NCBI GenBank assembly: GCA_030148985.1 | Contig: JASBSJ010000065.1 | Coordinates: 146,550 to 210,549, forward strand | Length of the DNA stretch: 64,000 bases | Direction: 5' to 3' | Source: Sphingopyxis sp. | Lineage (GTDB): Bacteria; Pseudomonadota; Alphaproteobacteria; Sphingomonadales; Sphingomonadaceae | Shown here: piece by piece, positions 8,783-18,029 of the stretch | Layout: each line of letters begins with the position of its first letter | Position numbering within the stretch: position 1 is the stretch's first letter | Notes under the pieces: generated by a model | Database searches by the model: none | Seen by the model: only the letters and a program-made list of their open reading frames with translations | What the model was told of the DNA's origin: nothing | Translations under genes and position numbers: made by a program

Positions 8783-10711
8783 TCAATAATTCATCGTCAG
8801 CGACAGGCGGAAAGCGCGGCGACTGGGGCGGTCGAGCAGTTCGGAGCGCGCCGCGACCCAGCTGTCGGCATTGAACAGGTTTGTCACGCGTGCGCGCAGT
8901 GCCATGTTGGCCTTGCCGATCTCGAATCCGTACCGCGCGCCGACATCGGCGGTGGTCAGCGACGGCGTACGCAATTCGCTGCGCGACGAGACGCGCCTGC
9001 TCGACGAATGGTTGATCTGTCCGTCGAACGACAGACCTTCAATCCCGGCAACCGAGTAAGTAAGGCCGGTCATCGCCTGAAATTTCGGCAGGCCGACGGC
9101 CTCTTTCGACCACACGCCGGTCTCGACCGGATCGCTGCTGCGCCGGGCGTCGAGCCAGACCGCGCCCGATACGATGCGCAGCCGCGGGGTTATATTGCCT
9201 GTCAGCGACAATTCGGCGCCGCGGTGCTGAAGCTGGCCGAACAGCCCGAAGACATTGTTCGCATCGAAACCGGGCGCGGCCTTCTTGATCGAAAAGAGCG
9301 AGCCGATCAGCGTCAGCCCTTCGGACGGGCGCCCGCGAAAGCCAAGCTCCTGCTGGGTCGAAATCGCCGGGGGCAGAATGGCGTTGCGGTTGGCGGCATT
9401 GTCCGGCGCGGCGCCCGATTCTTCCAGCCCGCGCGTCGCGCTGGCGAAGACCGTCCAGTCGCGGGTAAGCGCGAAGGCGACCGATGCGTCATACAGCCAC
9501 GGGCTTTGCGTCTTGGACTCGCGCGGGCGAGCCGGGGCGGCGATTTCGCGCTGATGCCACGTCTTCTGGACGCCGGCCTTCAGCCGGAGCCGCCCGGTCG
9601 TCAGTTCATAACCCACGGCGCCGCTATACTGGTCGATCGCGTCGAGCGTCGTCGGCAGTGACGGTAGATCGGGTTCGGGCGACGGCGCGATGCCGTCATC
9701 GAGGTCGAAAGCGCCAAGGTCGACCGAAACGCCGGGAGCGAAGCGGTTGCGCGTCTGGCGGCCGCGCAGTTCCGCGTACAGTCGATGTCCCTCCGCCGGG
9801 CGCCAGCCACCGCCGAACGACGCCGACCAGGTCTGATTGTCGCGCGGGCGGTTCGAAAAGCCGACGGCGCGGCCGACACCGTCGTCGTCGACGATCAGCT
9901 GCGTAAAGTCGGCCCGGTCGAGATCGAGGCGCGAATAGATGAGCGATCCTTTGATGTCGACGACGTCGGAAATCTGTGTCGATCCCAGGACGCCGAGGTT
10001 GAGATCGGTCCCGTCGTGATCGCTCCAGCTCGTGACATAGCGGCGGGGGTGCTTCATTTTGGGGGGCAGCGCCGCGCCGGTTGCGCTGACGCCGAAGAAA
10101 CCCTCAAGGTCGAAGATGTTGAGGGAGGCAAAGCCGGTCAGGCTGGTGCCCTCGGCCGGACGCCACTCGGTCACCGTGCCGAAGCGATAATATTTCGGGG
10201 ACAGGCCCGACGAGCTTTTGCCAAGCAGCGCCTGCGCTCCGATCAGACCGCCCAGGCGGCCGTCGGCGCTGGTCTGGGCCAGGCGAAGGTCGTAGGAGCG
10301 CCCGCCATATTCGCGAAGCATGGCTTCAGCATGGACCGCGGATGCACCGAAGGGCGAACGCAGCCGATATTCGACCACGCCCGATGGTGCGGCAAAGTCG
10401 GCGTCGAGCGCGTTATAGCCGACCCGCGTGACCACACCGGCAAGGACACTGTCGACGAGGCCGCCCGATTTGGCGAAATAGGCGTCGTCGATCCGGTAGT
10501 TGCCGGCATCCTGCAAATTGAATCCGCGCACCTGGGTTTCGTTGTAGAGTCCAATCTGTTCGACGCCGATGCGGATGCCGAACGCGTCGGCGGCGCGTTC
10601 GACCGCGCGTTCGTCGGCTTCGTCCGCGGTCTGGGCGTGAACGGGAAAAGCGATGATGGCGGCGACAGCCGTCAGCGCGCGGCCTAGCGGCCACGGGGAT
10701 AAATTGAACAT
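8783..10711 (-). CDS. TonB-dependent outer-membrane receptor
   Basis: The 642-residue product has a signal peptide (AIIAFPVHAQ, cleavage ~26), a plug segment (QVRGFNLQDAGNYRIDDAYF), and a C-terminal 22-strand-type beta-barrel ending in an aromatic residue (LSLTMNY). It is shorter than most receptors, and the usual IVVTA-type TonB box near the N-terminus is not evident. Late-barrel motifs (ARVTNLFNADSW) are typical. Substrate cannot be read from sequence. It is followed at 31 bp by the ChaN-like gene, which suggests a metal or metal-chelate ligand (inference). Substrates of other TonB receptors in this window differ by context. Confidence 0.85.
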   Translation of the reverse strand: MFNLSPWPLGRALTAVAAIIAFPVHAQTADEADERAVERAADAFGIRIGVEQIGLYNETQVRGFNLQDAGNYRIDDAYFAKSGGLVDSVLAGVVTRVGYNALDADFAAPSGVVEYRLRSPFGASAVHAEAMLREYGGRSYDLRLAQTSADGRLGGLIGAQALLGKSSSGLSPKYYRFGTVTEWRPAEGTSLTGFASLNIFDLEGFFGVSATGAALPPKMKHPRRYVTSWSDHDGTDLNLGVLGSTQISDVVDIKGSLIYSRLDLDRADFTQLIVDDDGVGRAVGFSNRPRDNQTWSASFGGGWRPAEGHRLYAELRGRQTRNRFAPGVSVDLGAFDLDDGIAPSPEPDLPSLPTTLDAIDQYSGAVGYELTTGRLRLKAGVQKTWHQREIAAPARPRESKTQSPWLYDASVAFALTRDWTVFASATRGLEESGAAPDNAANRNAILPPAISTQQELGFRGRPSEGLTLIGSLFSIKKAAPGFDANNVFGLFGQLQHRGAELSLTGNITPRLRIVSGAVWLDARRSSDPVETGVWSKEAVGLPKFQAMTGLTYSVAGIEGLSFDGQINHSSSRRVSSRSELRTPSLTTADVGARYGFEIGKANMALRARVTNLFNADSWVAARSELLDRPSRRAFRLSLTMNY

Positions 10712-10849
10712 CGTCTATGCCTTTGGTCTGAAATCCGAAACTGCCGCAGCCGCTATCGAATCGGAGGCACAAGGGCGATGATGGCGGGCTGATGATGTCC
10801 CGATATTTTGACGATTATCGTAGAGCGGCCCCTTTTGGGATGGCGACGA

Positions 10850-11149
10850 TCAGCTATCCATCGCCGCACGGTGAAGGAGTATCACGGTGCCCGTCGAGCC
10901 CGCGCGCCGGTCGATAGAGATCTGCTGGTATTCCGCCGACTGCATCCATCCTTGGAAAAGCTCCTCCGTTTCGAACTCGATCAGGATGGCTTTCTCCGCA
11001 CACCATTCGCCTTCGATGACTTTGGGATTGGTGTCGGCAACCAGAAGGCAGCCGTTGAAGGCTCGAAGAGTGGGCAAAAATGCGTCGCGGTAACGGTTGT
11101 ACCGGATAGGGTCGGTTATCCTAATCAGAGCCAGCACATAAACCGTCAC
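10850..11149 (-). CDS. DUF1330 family protein
   Basis: The 99-residue product (MTVYVLALIRITDPIRYNRYRDAF...) matches the ferredoxin-like DUF1330 family: a YxxY/Y-x-x-F helix, then IEGEWCAEKAILIEFET and a SAEYQQISIDRRAGST C-terminus. Biochemical role is unknown. Start is GTG 11149, preceded by a strong AGGAGGAAA Shine-Dalgarno lying within the end of the upstream gene; the start overlaps the upstream stop as GTGA. A 21-residue upstream extension is rejected because of this site. It lies in a visibly lower-GC patch. Confidence 0.82.
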   Translation of the reverse strand: MTVYVLALIRITDPIRYNRYRDAFLPTLRAFNGCLLVADTNPKVIEGEWCAEKAILIEFETEELFQGWMQSAEYQQISIDRRAGSTGTVILLHRAAMDS

Positions 11150-11733
11150 GATCTTTCCTCCTGTCGCTTGTCGCCCGCCAGATCGCGGATGCATTGCTCG
11201 CGTATCGACCATAATCGTTGGACTGGCATCGAAATTCGCTTCTTTTCAGCCCATGTCGCAAGCGCGGCGCGGTGAAGGGCCTGCTTTTGGTCCAGCTGAT
11301 CGAGTGGCAGCTGCGCGAAGTCGGAATATTCCGGCAACGGATCACTCGGCGGCAAGCCGGTTAGGTCAAATATCTTTCCCTCAAACCTGATGAGGCAATG
11401 CGCCTCGCGAATAGATGCCAACCCGGCACGGGTGAGGGTTTCGGCGAGGGCCGGATGGGTTTGCCCGCTCATGTCAAAGAAACAGACAAGCAACTGCAAC
11501 GGACATCCCTGTTCGTGGCTCAATGCGGCAAGGAAGGCATGTTTGGTCGTGCAAGTCCCTCGCTGTTCGATCGGTACCAGGCGGTAATCGATCGGCCGAC
11601 TGTTCCGCCCGTAAGGCAAGTCGGCAATCCAGCGTGCTGCATCATGGAAATTGCCGACATTCCCCAGCAGGCGGACAAGCGGTCCCGGCCTATCCAGCGC
11701 GAAATTCGGAAGCTCGTCAAACCGCGCTGACAT
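11146..11733 (-). CDS. Transglutaminase-fold-like protein
   Basis: The 195-residue product is not assigned to a named family with certainty. It shows an ordered Cys-His-Asp arrangement: Cys61 in RGTCTTKH at a helix start, His112 in REAHCLIRF, Asp123 in KIFDLTG. This is the layout of transglutaminase-like cysteine enzymes (papain-like fold). No signal peptide or membrane segment is seen, so it is probably cytoplasmic. Its stop codon overlaps the GTG start of the DUF1330 gene, implying coupled translation. Both genes lie in a patch of lower G+C than their neighbours, suggesting recent acquisition. It could also be a non-catalytic relative. Confidence 0.6.
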   Translation of the reverse strand: MSARFDELPNFALDRPGPLVRLLGNVGNFHDAARWIADLPYGRNSRPIDYRLVPIEQRGTCTTKHAFLAALSHEQGCPLQLLVCFFDMSGQTHPALAETLTRAGLASIREAHCLIRFEGKIFDLTGLPPSDPLPEYSDFAQLPLDQLDQKQALHRAALATWAEKKRISMPVQRLWSIREQCIRDLAGDKRQEERS

Positions 11734-12197
11734 CGATCGCTGGTCTCGCCAATGGCTCGCTGTTTGTCTGCCTTGCGCGTTCGTTGAAAACCATCATCTC
11801 GCAGGCAATTCTGCTGGGTCGAGCCATGTTTAAGGGTCGGAATCGAGCAAAGCCTTGTGCTCGAATCCCACGCTGACAGGGCGAGTGCCGACCCATGGGC
11901 GGCAATTCCGAGCATTGCTGCGCCAAAGCACGGATGGGAATAGGAAAGCTCATATACTCAAGAGGGAGGGCGCGCGCGCCAAAGCAATCGGGTGGGCGAC
12001 ACCTGGCCGAATTCCACGACGAACTTCGGAAATAAGGTGCCTGACTGAGCGCTGCGCAAATGAAAGACGGAAAAATGGCCTCCAGTATGCAACGAAATAT
12101 CGAGCGCGGTAACCGTTGAGAACTTATATGGATTCAGCCCTGAAGCTCAAACGACCGAAATGACATAAACGGAACGATCCACTGCGTTGCAGTCTGC
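11734..12197. other. Intergenic stretch, no gene seen
   Basis: This 464-bp stretch has no supported gene. Its base composition is lower in G+C than flanking genes: 12061-12120 counts to 48%. A tRNA-T-arm-like string occurs near 11860, but no cloverleaf can be drawn. It may be decayed DNA at the edge of the acquired DUF1330/transglutaminase patch. Confidence 0.5.
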
Positions 12198-14066
12198 CTA
12201 CGATGCGTCGCTCAAATGGGCTCTGATCGCGATCAGGGCGTCCGGATTTTCGATTGTTGGCGGGGTGCCCGCTTCCTCGCCATTCACCAGACGTCGTATC
12301 GCGGCGCGCAGGATCTTGCCCGACCTGGTTTTCGGGAGCGCATCGACGATGCAGACGCGTTTCAGCGCAGCGACCGGCCCGAGTTCGCCGCGGACGCGCG
12401 CGACGATCTCGCTTGCGAGCCGGTCGTTTTGGGGAGCGCCCGCCTTTACCACCGCAAAGGCGCACGGCACCATGCCCTTGATCGGGTCATCCGCGCCGAC
12501 GACGGCGCATTCGGCGACGGCCGGATGGCCCGCGATGATCTGTTCGATCTGCCCGGTCGACAGGCGGTGGCCCGCGACATTGATGATATCGTCGGTGCGG
12601 CCCATGATGTGCAGGAAGCCGTCGGCGTCGACATGACCCGCATCGCCCGTTTCGTAAAAGCCGGGAAAGCTCTCAAAGGATCGCGCGAAGCCCGCTTGAT
12701 TGTTCCACAGGGTCGAAAAACAGCCCGGCGGCAAGGGTGCGGCGATCGCGAGATGCCCGTCGCCGGCACTGCCCGCTTTGCGCCCCTCGTCGTCGAAAAG
12801 CGCGAAGTGGAAGCCGGGGGCGGGGAAGCCCGCGCTACCGGCGCGGCGACGCGTATCGCCCAGGCCGAAACAGGTTGCGATCGCGGGCCATCCGAGTTCG
12901 GTCTGCCACCAATGATCGATCACCGGCCGTTGCAGATGCTGTTCCGCCCATTCGATCGTGCTCGGGTCCGCGCGCTCGCCCGCAAGGAACATCGCCTTCA
13001 GGCGGCCGGCGCCGATTGCGCCGATGAAGCGGCCGTCGGGGTCTTCCTTGCGAACCGCGCGGATCGCGGTGGGGGCGGTGAAAAACACGTCGACGTCATG
13101 ATCGACAATGGTGCGCCAGAAGGTTCCGGCATCGGGCGTCCCGACCGGCTTTCCCTCGAAGAGCAGCGTTGTGCATCCGGCGAGCAGCGGACCGTAGACG
13201 ATATAGCTGTGGCCGACGACCCAGCCGACGTCGGACGCCGCCCAGAAGCTGTCGCCGGGCCGCACGCCATAGATGTTGGTCATGCTCCACGCGAGCGCGA
13301 CGGCATGGCCGCCATTCTGGCGGACCACGCCCTTGGGCGTCCCCGTCGTGCCCGAGGTGTAGAGGATGTACAGCGGGTCGGTTGCTGCCACCGGCACGCA
13401 GCGCGCCGGTGCCGCGTCTGCCAAAGCTTCGGTCCAGTCGATGTCCCGATCCGCCGTCATCGGCGCCGGGCTAGCCTCGCGCTGGAGCAGGACGACGTGG
13501 TCGATCCGGTGCCGCGCCAGTTCGAGCGCTTCGTCGACGAGCGGCTTGTAGGCGACGATGCGACTGCCTTCGATGCCGCAGGACGCCGTGAGGAGCAGCT
13601 TCGGTGTCGCATCGTCGATGCGCTTTGCGAGTTCGGGTGGCGCGAAGCCGCCGAACACCACCGAATGAACGGCGCCAAGGCGCGCGCACGCCAACATCGC
13701 GAACAGCGTTTCGGGGATCATCGGCATATAGATGACGACGCGGTCGCCATGGCCGACGCCCAGCCGGGCCAGCATTCCCGCCGTCCGCGCGACCGAGTCG
13801 CGAAGCTCGGTAAAGGCGATGCGGCGGCGCGTCCCGGTTACCGGGCTTTCGTAAATGACGGCCGTGTCCTTGCCGCGCCCCGCCTCGACATCGCGATCGA
13901 CGGCATTGTGGCACGTATTGAGCCGCGCGCCGGCAAACCAGCCTTGCCCCTCGACCCATCCGCGTTCGGGCGGCGTGTCCCAGTCGATCGCCGCTGCCGC
14001 ACCCAGCCAGAAGGCGTCGGGGTCGGCAAGGCTGGCGGCATATATTTCGTCGTAGGTTGCATTCAT
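12198..14066 (-). CDS. prpE: Propionate/acyl-CoA ligase (PrpE-like)
   Basis: The 622-residue product is an acetyl/propionyl-CoA synthetase of the AMP-forming family. It activates a short carboxylate to its CoA thioester via an acyl-adenylate. The P-loop motif YTSGTTGTPKGV is near residue 245, the WWQTELGWP core motif near 390, YETGDAG near 470, and the acetylatable lysine motif PKTRSGKILR near 590. GFYETGDAGHVD and the DDIINVAGHRLS hinge are intact. Length and the VVRQNGGHAVALAWSM segment favour propionyl- over acetyl-CoA ligase. It is the last gene of the receptor-cupin-ligase operon, 4 bp after the cupin gene, so the substrate may be an acid released by that pathway. Confidence 0.87.
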   Translation of the reverse strand: MNATYDEIYAASLADPDAFWLGAAAAIDWDTPPERGWVEGQGWFAGARLNTCHNAVDRDVEAGRGKDTAVIYESPVTGTRRRIAFTELRDSVARTAGMLARLGVGHGDRVVIYMPMIPETLFAMLACARLGAVHSVVFGGFAPPELAKRIDDATPKLLLTASCGIEGSRIVAYKPLVDEALELARHRIDHVVLLQREASPAPMTADRDIDWTEALADAAPARCVPVAATDPLYILYTSGTTGTPKGVVRQNGGHAVALAWSMTNIYGVRPGDSFWAASDVGWVVGHSYIVYGPLLAGCTTLLFEGKPVGTPDAGTFWRTIVDHDVDVFFTAPTAIRAVRKEDPDGRFIGAIGAGRLKAMFLAGERADPSTIEWAEQHLQRPVIDHWWQTELGWPAIATCFGLGDTRRRAGSAGFPAPGFHFALFDDEGRKAGSAGDGHLAIAAPLPPGCFSTLWNNQAGFARSFESFPGFYETGDAGHVDADGFLHIMGRTDDIINVAGHRLSTGQIEQIIAGHPAVAECAVVGADDPIKGMVPCAFAVVKAGAPQNDRLASEIVARVRGELGPVAALKRVCIVDALPKTRSGKILRAAIRRLVNGEEAGTPPTIENPDALIAIRAHLSDAS

Positions 14067-14070
14067 CGGG

Positions 14071-14463
14071 TCACGCGGCCGCCATCAGTTCCTCGAGCAA
14101 TTTGTGATCGAGGATCGATGAAATCTCGCCCTTTTCGTCGAGAAAGGCAACCGGCCCGTAGTTGGTGAAAAGCAGCTCGGTATATTCGGGAAAGGCCGTA
14201 TGGTCGTGGATCACGTCGAGCGGTTCGTAACCATAGGTCCCGGCCCGTGCCTCGCCCATCCGATAGGTCATCCGGCCTTTGAGCACATAATATTCGCCTG
14301 CGCCGAGGTGAAGGTGGGGACCAAAGAAGCTGCCGGGCTGGGCGCGGAACAGCACGGTCCAGCGGCCCGTTTCGGCGCTCGAATAGAGGAGGGTGAAGTC
14401 GATCCCGTCGGCAAGCGTCGCCCATTTCATCATGTCGGGGGTGGTCAGATGTTCGTCCAGCAT
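14071..14463 (-). CDS. Cupin-domain dioxygenase-like protein
   Basis: The 130-residue product is a single cupin. The metal motif is GPHLHLGAGEYYVLKG (His50, His52, Glu57), with His86/His88 as candidates for the last ligand. It resembles small cupin oxygenases such as 2,4'-dihydroxyacetophenone- or acetylacetone-cleaving dioxygenases and ChrR-type cupins. Those cleave a C-C bond next to a ketone and give a carboxylic acid. It lies between a TonB receptor (17 bp upstream) and a propionyl-CoA ligase (4 bp downstream), which suggests acid production followed by CoA activation. The exact substrate is not inferable. Confidence 0.72.
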   Translation of the reverse strand: MLDEHLTTPDMMKWATLADGIDFTLLYSSAETGRWTVLFRAQPGSFFGPHLHLGAGEYYVLKGRMTYRMGEARAGTYGYEPLDVIHDHTAFPEYTELLFTNYGPVAFLDEKGEISSILDHKLLEELMAAA

Positions 14464-14480
14464 CTCGCGTGCGTCCTTGA

Positions 14481-16697
14481 TCAGAAACGGAAGGAAAGTT
14501 CGGCGCCATAGGTCGCGCGCTCGCCATAATAGCGGGGCACGAACCCGAAGCCGCTCGTGTCGGTGGCATCAACGATATAGGCCTTGCCGGTGACATTTTT
14601 CGCCCAGGCGGCGAGTTCCCAACCCTGGTCGGGGTTGGCGAAGGCAAAGCGCAAGTTGAGCAGCCCATAGCCTTCGCCCGAGCTAATCAGCTCGTCCTCG
14701 GCATTGTTGTAATATTTCTTGCCCGTATAATTATATTCGACGCGCCAGCGCGTTTCGAAATCGCTGACGGGGATCGTCACCTGGGCAAAGGTCGACGCGG
14801 TGAATTTGGGCGCGCCCGGCATACGATTGCCCGAAAAGTCGCGCGGGTCGCCGGTCACCGGATCGATCGCGCCTGAGAGATAGTTTTTATATTTGGCATC
14901 GAGCAGCCCCAAGTTGAGCCCAAGGTCGAGCCAGTCGGTCGGCACCGCGGTCGCTTCGACCTCGATCCCCTTGATCGTCGCGTCGGCGGCATTGTCGAGC
15001 CCGAGCGTCGGCACCGCGCTGCCTGCCTGGCGATTGACCGACAGCACCTGCAGGTCGGTATAATCATAATAAAAGGCCGACAGGTTCAGCCGAAGGCGGC
15101 GGTCGAAGAGGGTGGTTTTCAGGCCGATTTCGTAGGAGGTCAGATATTCGGGATCGACCTGCGTGCGTTCGGCGACGCTCGTGATGATGCCGATGTTGAA
15201 CCCGCCCGCCTTGAAACCGCGATCGATGCTCGCATAGGCAAGAATATCGTCGGTGACGTCAAGATCGGCCGCCACGCGCCACGAAAAGGATTTGAACGTA
15301 TCCTTCAGCGCCGCGAACGGGACGAGCGGAACCGGCGTGCCATTGGGAATATCGGTATCGAAATAGCCTTCGATCAGGTCGGCGCGGTGCGTCGCGCGCA
15401 CCTTGTCGATCGTGTAGCGTCCGCCGAGCGTCAGCCGCAGCGTGGGGATGATTGCATAGCTGGCCTGGCCATAGACGGCATAGGCCTTGTTCTTGCGCGT
15501 CGCGCGCGTGATCAGCGGTAACGCACCCTGCGCGAAGGTCAACTCGCCGAGCAGGTCGGCGTCGCTGTCGGCGTCGAGATCTTCCTGAAAATAATAGAGC
15601 CCGAGGATCGCGTTGAGCGGTCCGCGATCATAGGACAGCTGAAATTCCTGCGTGACCTGTTCGGCATCGGTCAGGAACACAATCTCGTCGATGCGCAGCG
15701 GCCCGCCGTCGACATCGACGCGATTATCGACCTCGCTCTTGTCGTACCCCGTCAGCGACCGGAACGAAAAATCGCCGAAGTCATGCGCGACGCTGAGGTT
15801 GACGAAGACATTGTCGCTGTAATTGCGCGACGGCCCGTTGAAGTTGAGCAGGTTCGCATTGTCGGGGAAGGGATCGGTATAGCCGAACAGGTCGGCGCCA
15901 TTGATCGTCCCAACGGGCTTGTTTTCCAGATAGTCGCTGCGGTCGCGCCCGCCGCCGACCGAAAGGCGGATGTCGGTGTCGCTCGACGGCTGCCAGCGGA
16001 TGATCGCGCGCGCCGCGGCCTCATCGACGTTGATCGCGTCTTCGCCCGTGAAGAGGTTGGTCTTTTCGCCGTCGCGCCGCCGGACGATCCCCGCGACACG
16101 CACCGACAGGCCGTCGGCGAGCGGCATGCTGGCTGCTGCCTCGGCCTCGAACAGGTCGAACCGGCCATAGCCGACGCGGGCGTTGCCTTCGTAAACGTCG
16201 CCCGGAAGCTTGGAGAAAAACTGGATTGCGCCGCCGGTGGTATTCTTGCCGAACAAGGTGCCTTGCGGACCGCGCACGACCTCGATCCGCTCGAGATCGA
16301 ACAGCGAGAAAATCTGGCTGCCGGTCGATGCGACGACCACATCGTCGCGATAGATGCTGATCGGGCCGATCGACGAGGCGTTGAAGTCGTTGTTGCCGAC
16401 GCCGCGGATGAAGATGTTAGGGACACCGCCGAAGGTCTTGATTTCCAGGTTGGGAACCTGATCGCCGATCGACAGGCTGTTGGTGAAGCCCGCTTCCCTG
16501 ATCGCCGTGTCGTCGAAGGCCGTAACCGAAATCGGGACGTCCTGAAGGTTCTGGGCGCGCTTTTGCGCGGTCACGACGATTTCGCCGACACCGCCCTGCT
16601 CGGGCGCGTCCACATCCTGGGCGAGTGCAGGCGCGTTGGCGACGAGCGCGGCGGTTGCCGCCGCCATATAGAGCCCGGTCCGGAACTGGTTCGACAT
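14481..16697 (-). CDS. TonB-dependent outer-membrane receptor
   Basis: The 738-residue product has a signal peptide (MSNQFRTGLYMAAATAALVANAPALAQ with cleavage near 27), a TonB box-like EIVVTAQKR, a plug with IRGVGNNDF and RGPQGTLFGKNTTGGAI, and a barrel ending in LSFRF. Start is ATG 16697, preceded by GGAGGGGA; an upstream 11-residue extension is rejected. This receptor subtype (VVTAQKR, VPISVTAF) is common in sphingomonads for organic substrates. It heads the operon with a cupin and a CoA ligase, and it is divergent from an AraC regulator, so it is probably the uptake step of that pathway. Confidence 0.9.
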   Translation of the reverse strand: MSNQFRTGLYMAAATAALVANAPALAQDVDAPEQGGVGEIVVTAQKRAQNLQDVPISVTAFDDTAIREAGFTNSLSIGDQVPNLEIKTFGGVPNIFIRGVGNNDFNASSIGPISIYRDDVVVASTGSQIFSLFDLERIEVVRGPQGTLFGKNTTGGAIQFFSKLPGDVYEGNARVGYGRFDLFEAEAAASMPLADGLSVRVAGIVRRRDGEKTNLFTGEDAINVDEAAARAIIRWQPSSDTDIRLSVGGGRDRSDYLENKPVGTINGADLFGYTDPFPDNANLLNFNGPSRNYSDNVFVNLSVAHDFGDFSFRSLTGYDKSEVDNRVDVDGGPLRIDEIVFLTDAEQVTQEFQLSYDRGPLNAILGLYYFQEDLDADSDADLLGELTFAQGALPLITRATRKNKAYAVYGQASYAIIPTLRLTLGGRYTIDKVRATHRADLIEGYFDTDIPNGTPVPLVPFAALKDTFKSFSWRVAADLDVTDDILAYASIDRGFKAGGFNIGIITSVAERTQVDPEYLTSYEIGLKTTLFDRRLRLNLSAFYYDYTDLQVLSVNRQAGSAVPTLGLDNAADATIKGIEVEATAVPTDWLDLGLNLGLLDAKYKNYLSGAIDPVTGDPRDFSGNRMPGAPKFTASTFAQVTIPVSDFETRWRVEYNYTGKKYYNNAEDELISSGEGYGLLNLRFAFANPDQGWELAAWAKNVTGKAYIVDATDTSGFGFVPRYYGERATYGAELSFRF

Positions 16698-16973
16698 ATA
16701 ATCCCCTCCATGGTCGCGGGCCAGCTGCATTGGATGGCCCTGTTCTCTCGCCTTCTAAGCACGGCGACGCGAACTGCATGTGCCGGAGCGGCGCAAATTT
16801 TGGTTGAGGGCGAACTGGCAGCCGTGATCGCGCGGCGCGAAAATCGGCGGTTTCCGGGCGTGAATTGTACGGATGCGCACAGGATTTTGTATGAGCGCGA
16901 ACGCTTGTGGCGGTGCAATTGCATCGCTGACCCGAACCGCCTAACCTGCGCAGTCGGAGAGAGGGGCAGTGCC
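16698..16973. promoter_or_regulatory. Divergent control region, receptor / AraC gene
   Basis: The 276-bp region between the receptor gene (minus) and the AraC-family gene (plus) should carry both promoters. A perfect 10-bp palindrome TGCAATTGCA (16914-16923) lies 51 bp before the AraC start. I could not define -35/-10 boxes with confidence. Confidence 0.4.
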
Positions 16974-17957
16974 ATGCTGCTGAGCGAAGAACGCTGGACG
17001 TCCGCTTCCCTGCCGCCACCGCGCCAATTGCCGGGGTTTCAGGAAGTGTTCGACCGGACCCATTTTCACTGGGGCCTGAGCCGCACCGGTTCGGATGCCT
17101 ATCATGCCGAGCTGCGCCGCCGCGCGATCGACGATTTTGTCTTTACCGACATCGTCTGCGATCCGGTGACCGGATACCGGACCCATGACGACGTCCGGCG
17201 CGGCGCCGACGATTATTTCTGCCTGCTCTATTTCGACGAGGGGAATTGCCTGCTCCGGCAGGGGCGCAATGAATCGGTCGTCCGCCCCGATACGATCGCC
17301 GTGTGGGACAGCACGCGCCCGGCGATGTTCCAGAACAGCGACCAGTTGCACCAGCTGTCGATCATGATCCCGCATCGCATGGCGAAGACCATCGTTCCGG
17401 GCATCGAGGATATGTGCGGCCTGACCGTCGACGGGAGCGCGGGCCTGGGCGCGATCCTTTTGTCACATCTGCGTCAGATCCACCGCACGGTCGATACGGT
17501 GGCGCCGCAGGATCGCGCGGCGGTGCTGCGTGCGACGGTCGAACTGGTGGCCGCCGCCTTTCGACCCGAGCCCGAACGGCTTGCCGGATCCAGCTTTCGC
17601 CGCGCGCTGCTCAACCGGGTCCAGGATTATATCGTCGCGCATCTTGGCGACCCGTCGCTTTCGGCTGCGACGATCGCCCAGGCGTTTCGTTTCAGCCCGC
17701 GTTATCTCCATCGGCTGTTCGAGGAGTTCGGCGTGACCGTCGGCACCTGGATCCGCGAACGGCGGCTGCAATCGGCGCGCAGCGACCTCGCCGATCATGC
17801 GTCGGCGCATTTGAGCATTACCGAAATTGCGATGCGGCACGGCTTTGCCGATGCGTCGCATTTCAGCCATGCCTTTCGCGGTGCGTTCGGCATGTCGCCG
17901 CGCGCGTGGCGGAGCGAAGCGGCGCGTCCGGCTGCGAGTTCCCTCCAGCCCAAATAA
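16974..17957 (+). CDS. AraC-family transcriptional regulator
   Basis: The 327-residue product has an N-terminal AraC-binding-like sensor domain (about residues 20-190; DDYFCLLYFDEGNCLLRQ, VVRPDTIAVWDSTRP). A C-terminal double helix-turn-helix follows (about 220-315; SLSAATIAQAFRFSPRYLHRLF, then LSITEIAMRHGFADASHFSHAFR and FGMSPRAWR). Start is ATG 16974 after GAGAGGGG; longer upstream frames lie antisense to the receptor and are discarded. It is probably the activator of the divergent receptor-cupin-ligase operon and of the SDR-E1 operon 72 bp downstream (inference from position). Confidence 0.88.
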   Translation: MLLSEERWTSASLPPPRQLPGFQEVFDRTHFHWGLSRTGSDAYHAELRRRAIDDFVFTDIVCDPVTGYRTHDDVRRGADDYFCLLYFDEGNCLLRQGRNESVVRPDTIAVWDSTRPAMFQNSDQLHQLSIMIPHRMAKTIVPGIEDMCGLTVDGSAGLGAILLSHLRQIHRTVDTVAPQDRAAVLRATVELVAAAFRPEPERLAGSSFRRALLNRVQDYIVAHLGDPSLSAATIAQAFRFSPRYLHRLFEEFGVTVGTWIRERRLQSARSDLADHASAHLSITEIAMRHGFADASHFSHAFRGAFGMSPRAWRSEAARPAASSLQPK

Positions 17958-18029
17958 GCCGCCATTCTGATGCAAGTCAGCATGGCGCCGCTGCCCTAGG
18001 TCCGATCGAAAGACCGTGGGAGGTGGACG

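Noticed and set aside
11850..11900. Possible tRNA with a T-arm-like string near 11860
   Set aside because: No anticodon arm, acceptor stem or 3' partner could be drawn around it.
12216..14168. 650-codon plus-strand open frame opposite prpE
   Set aside because: Shadow of a high-GC gene; prpE shows full family motifs on the other strand.
15783..16973. Long N-terminal extension of the AraC regulator
   Set aside because: It runs antisense through the receptor gene; ATG 16974 with a ribosome-binding site gives a normal-length AraC protein.
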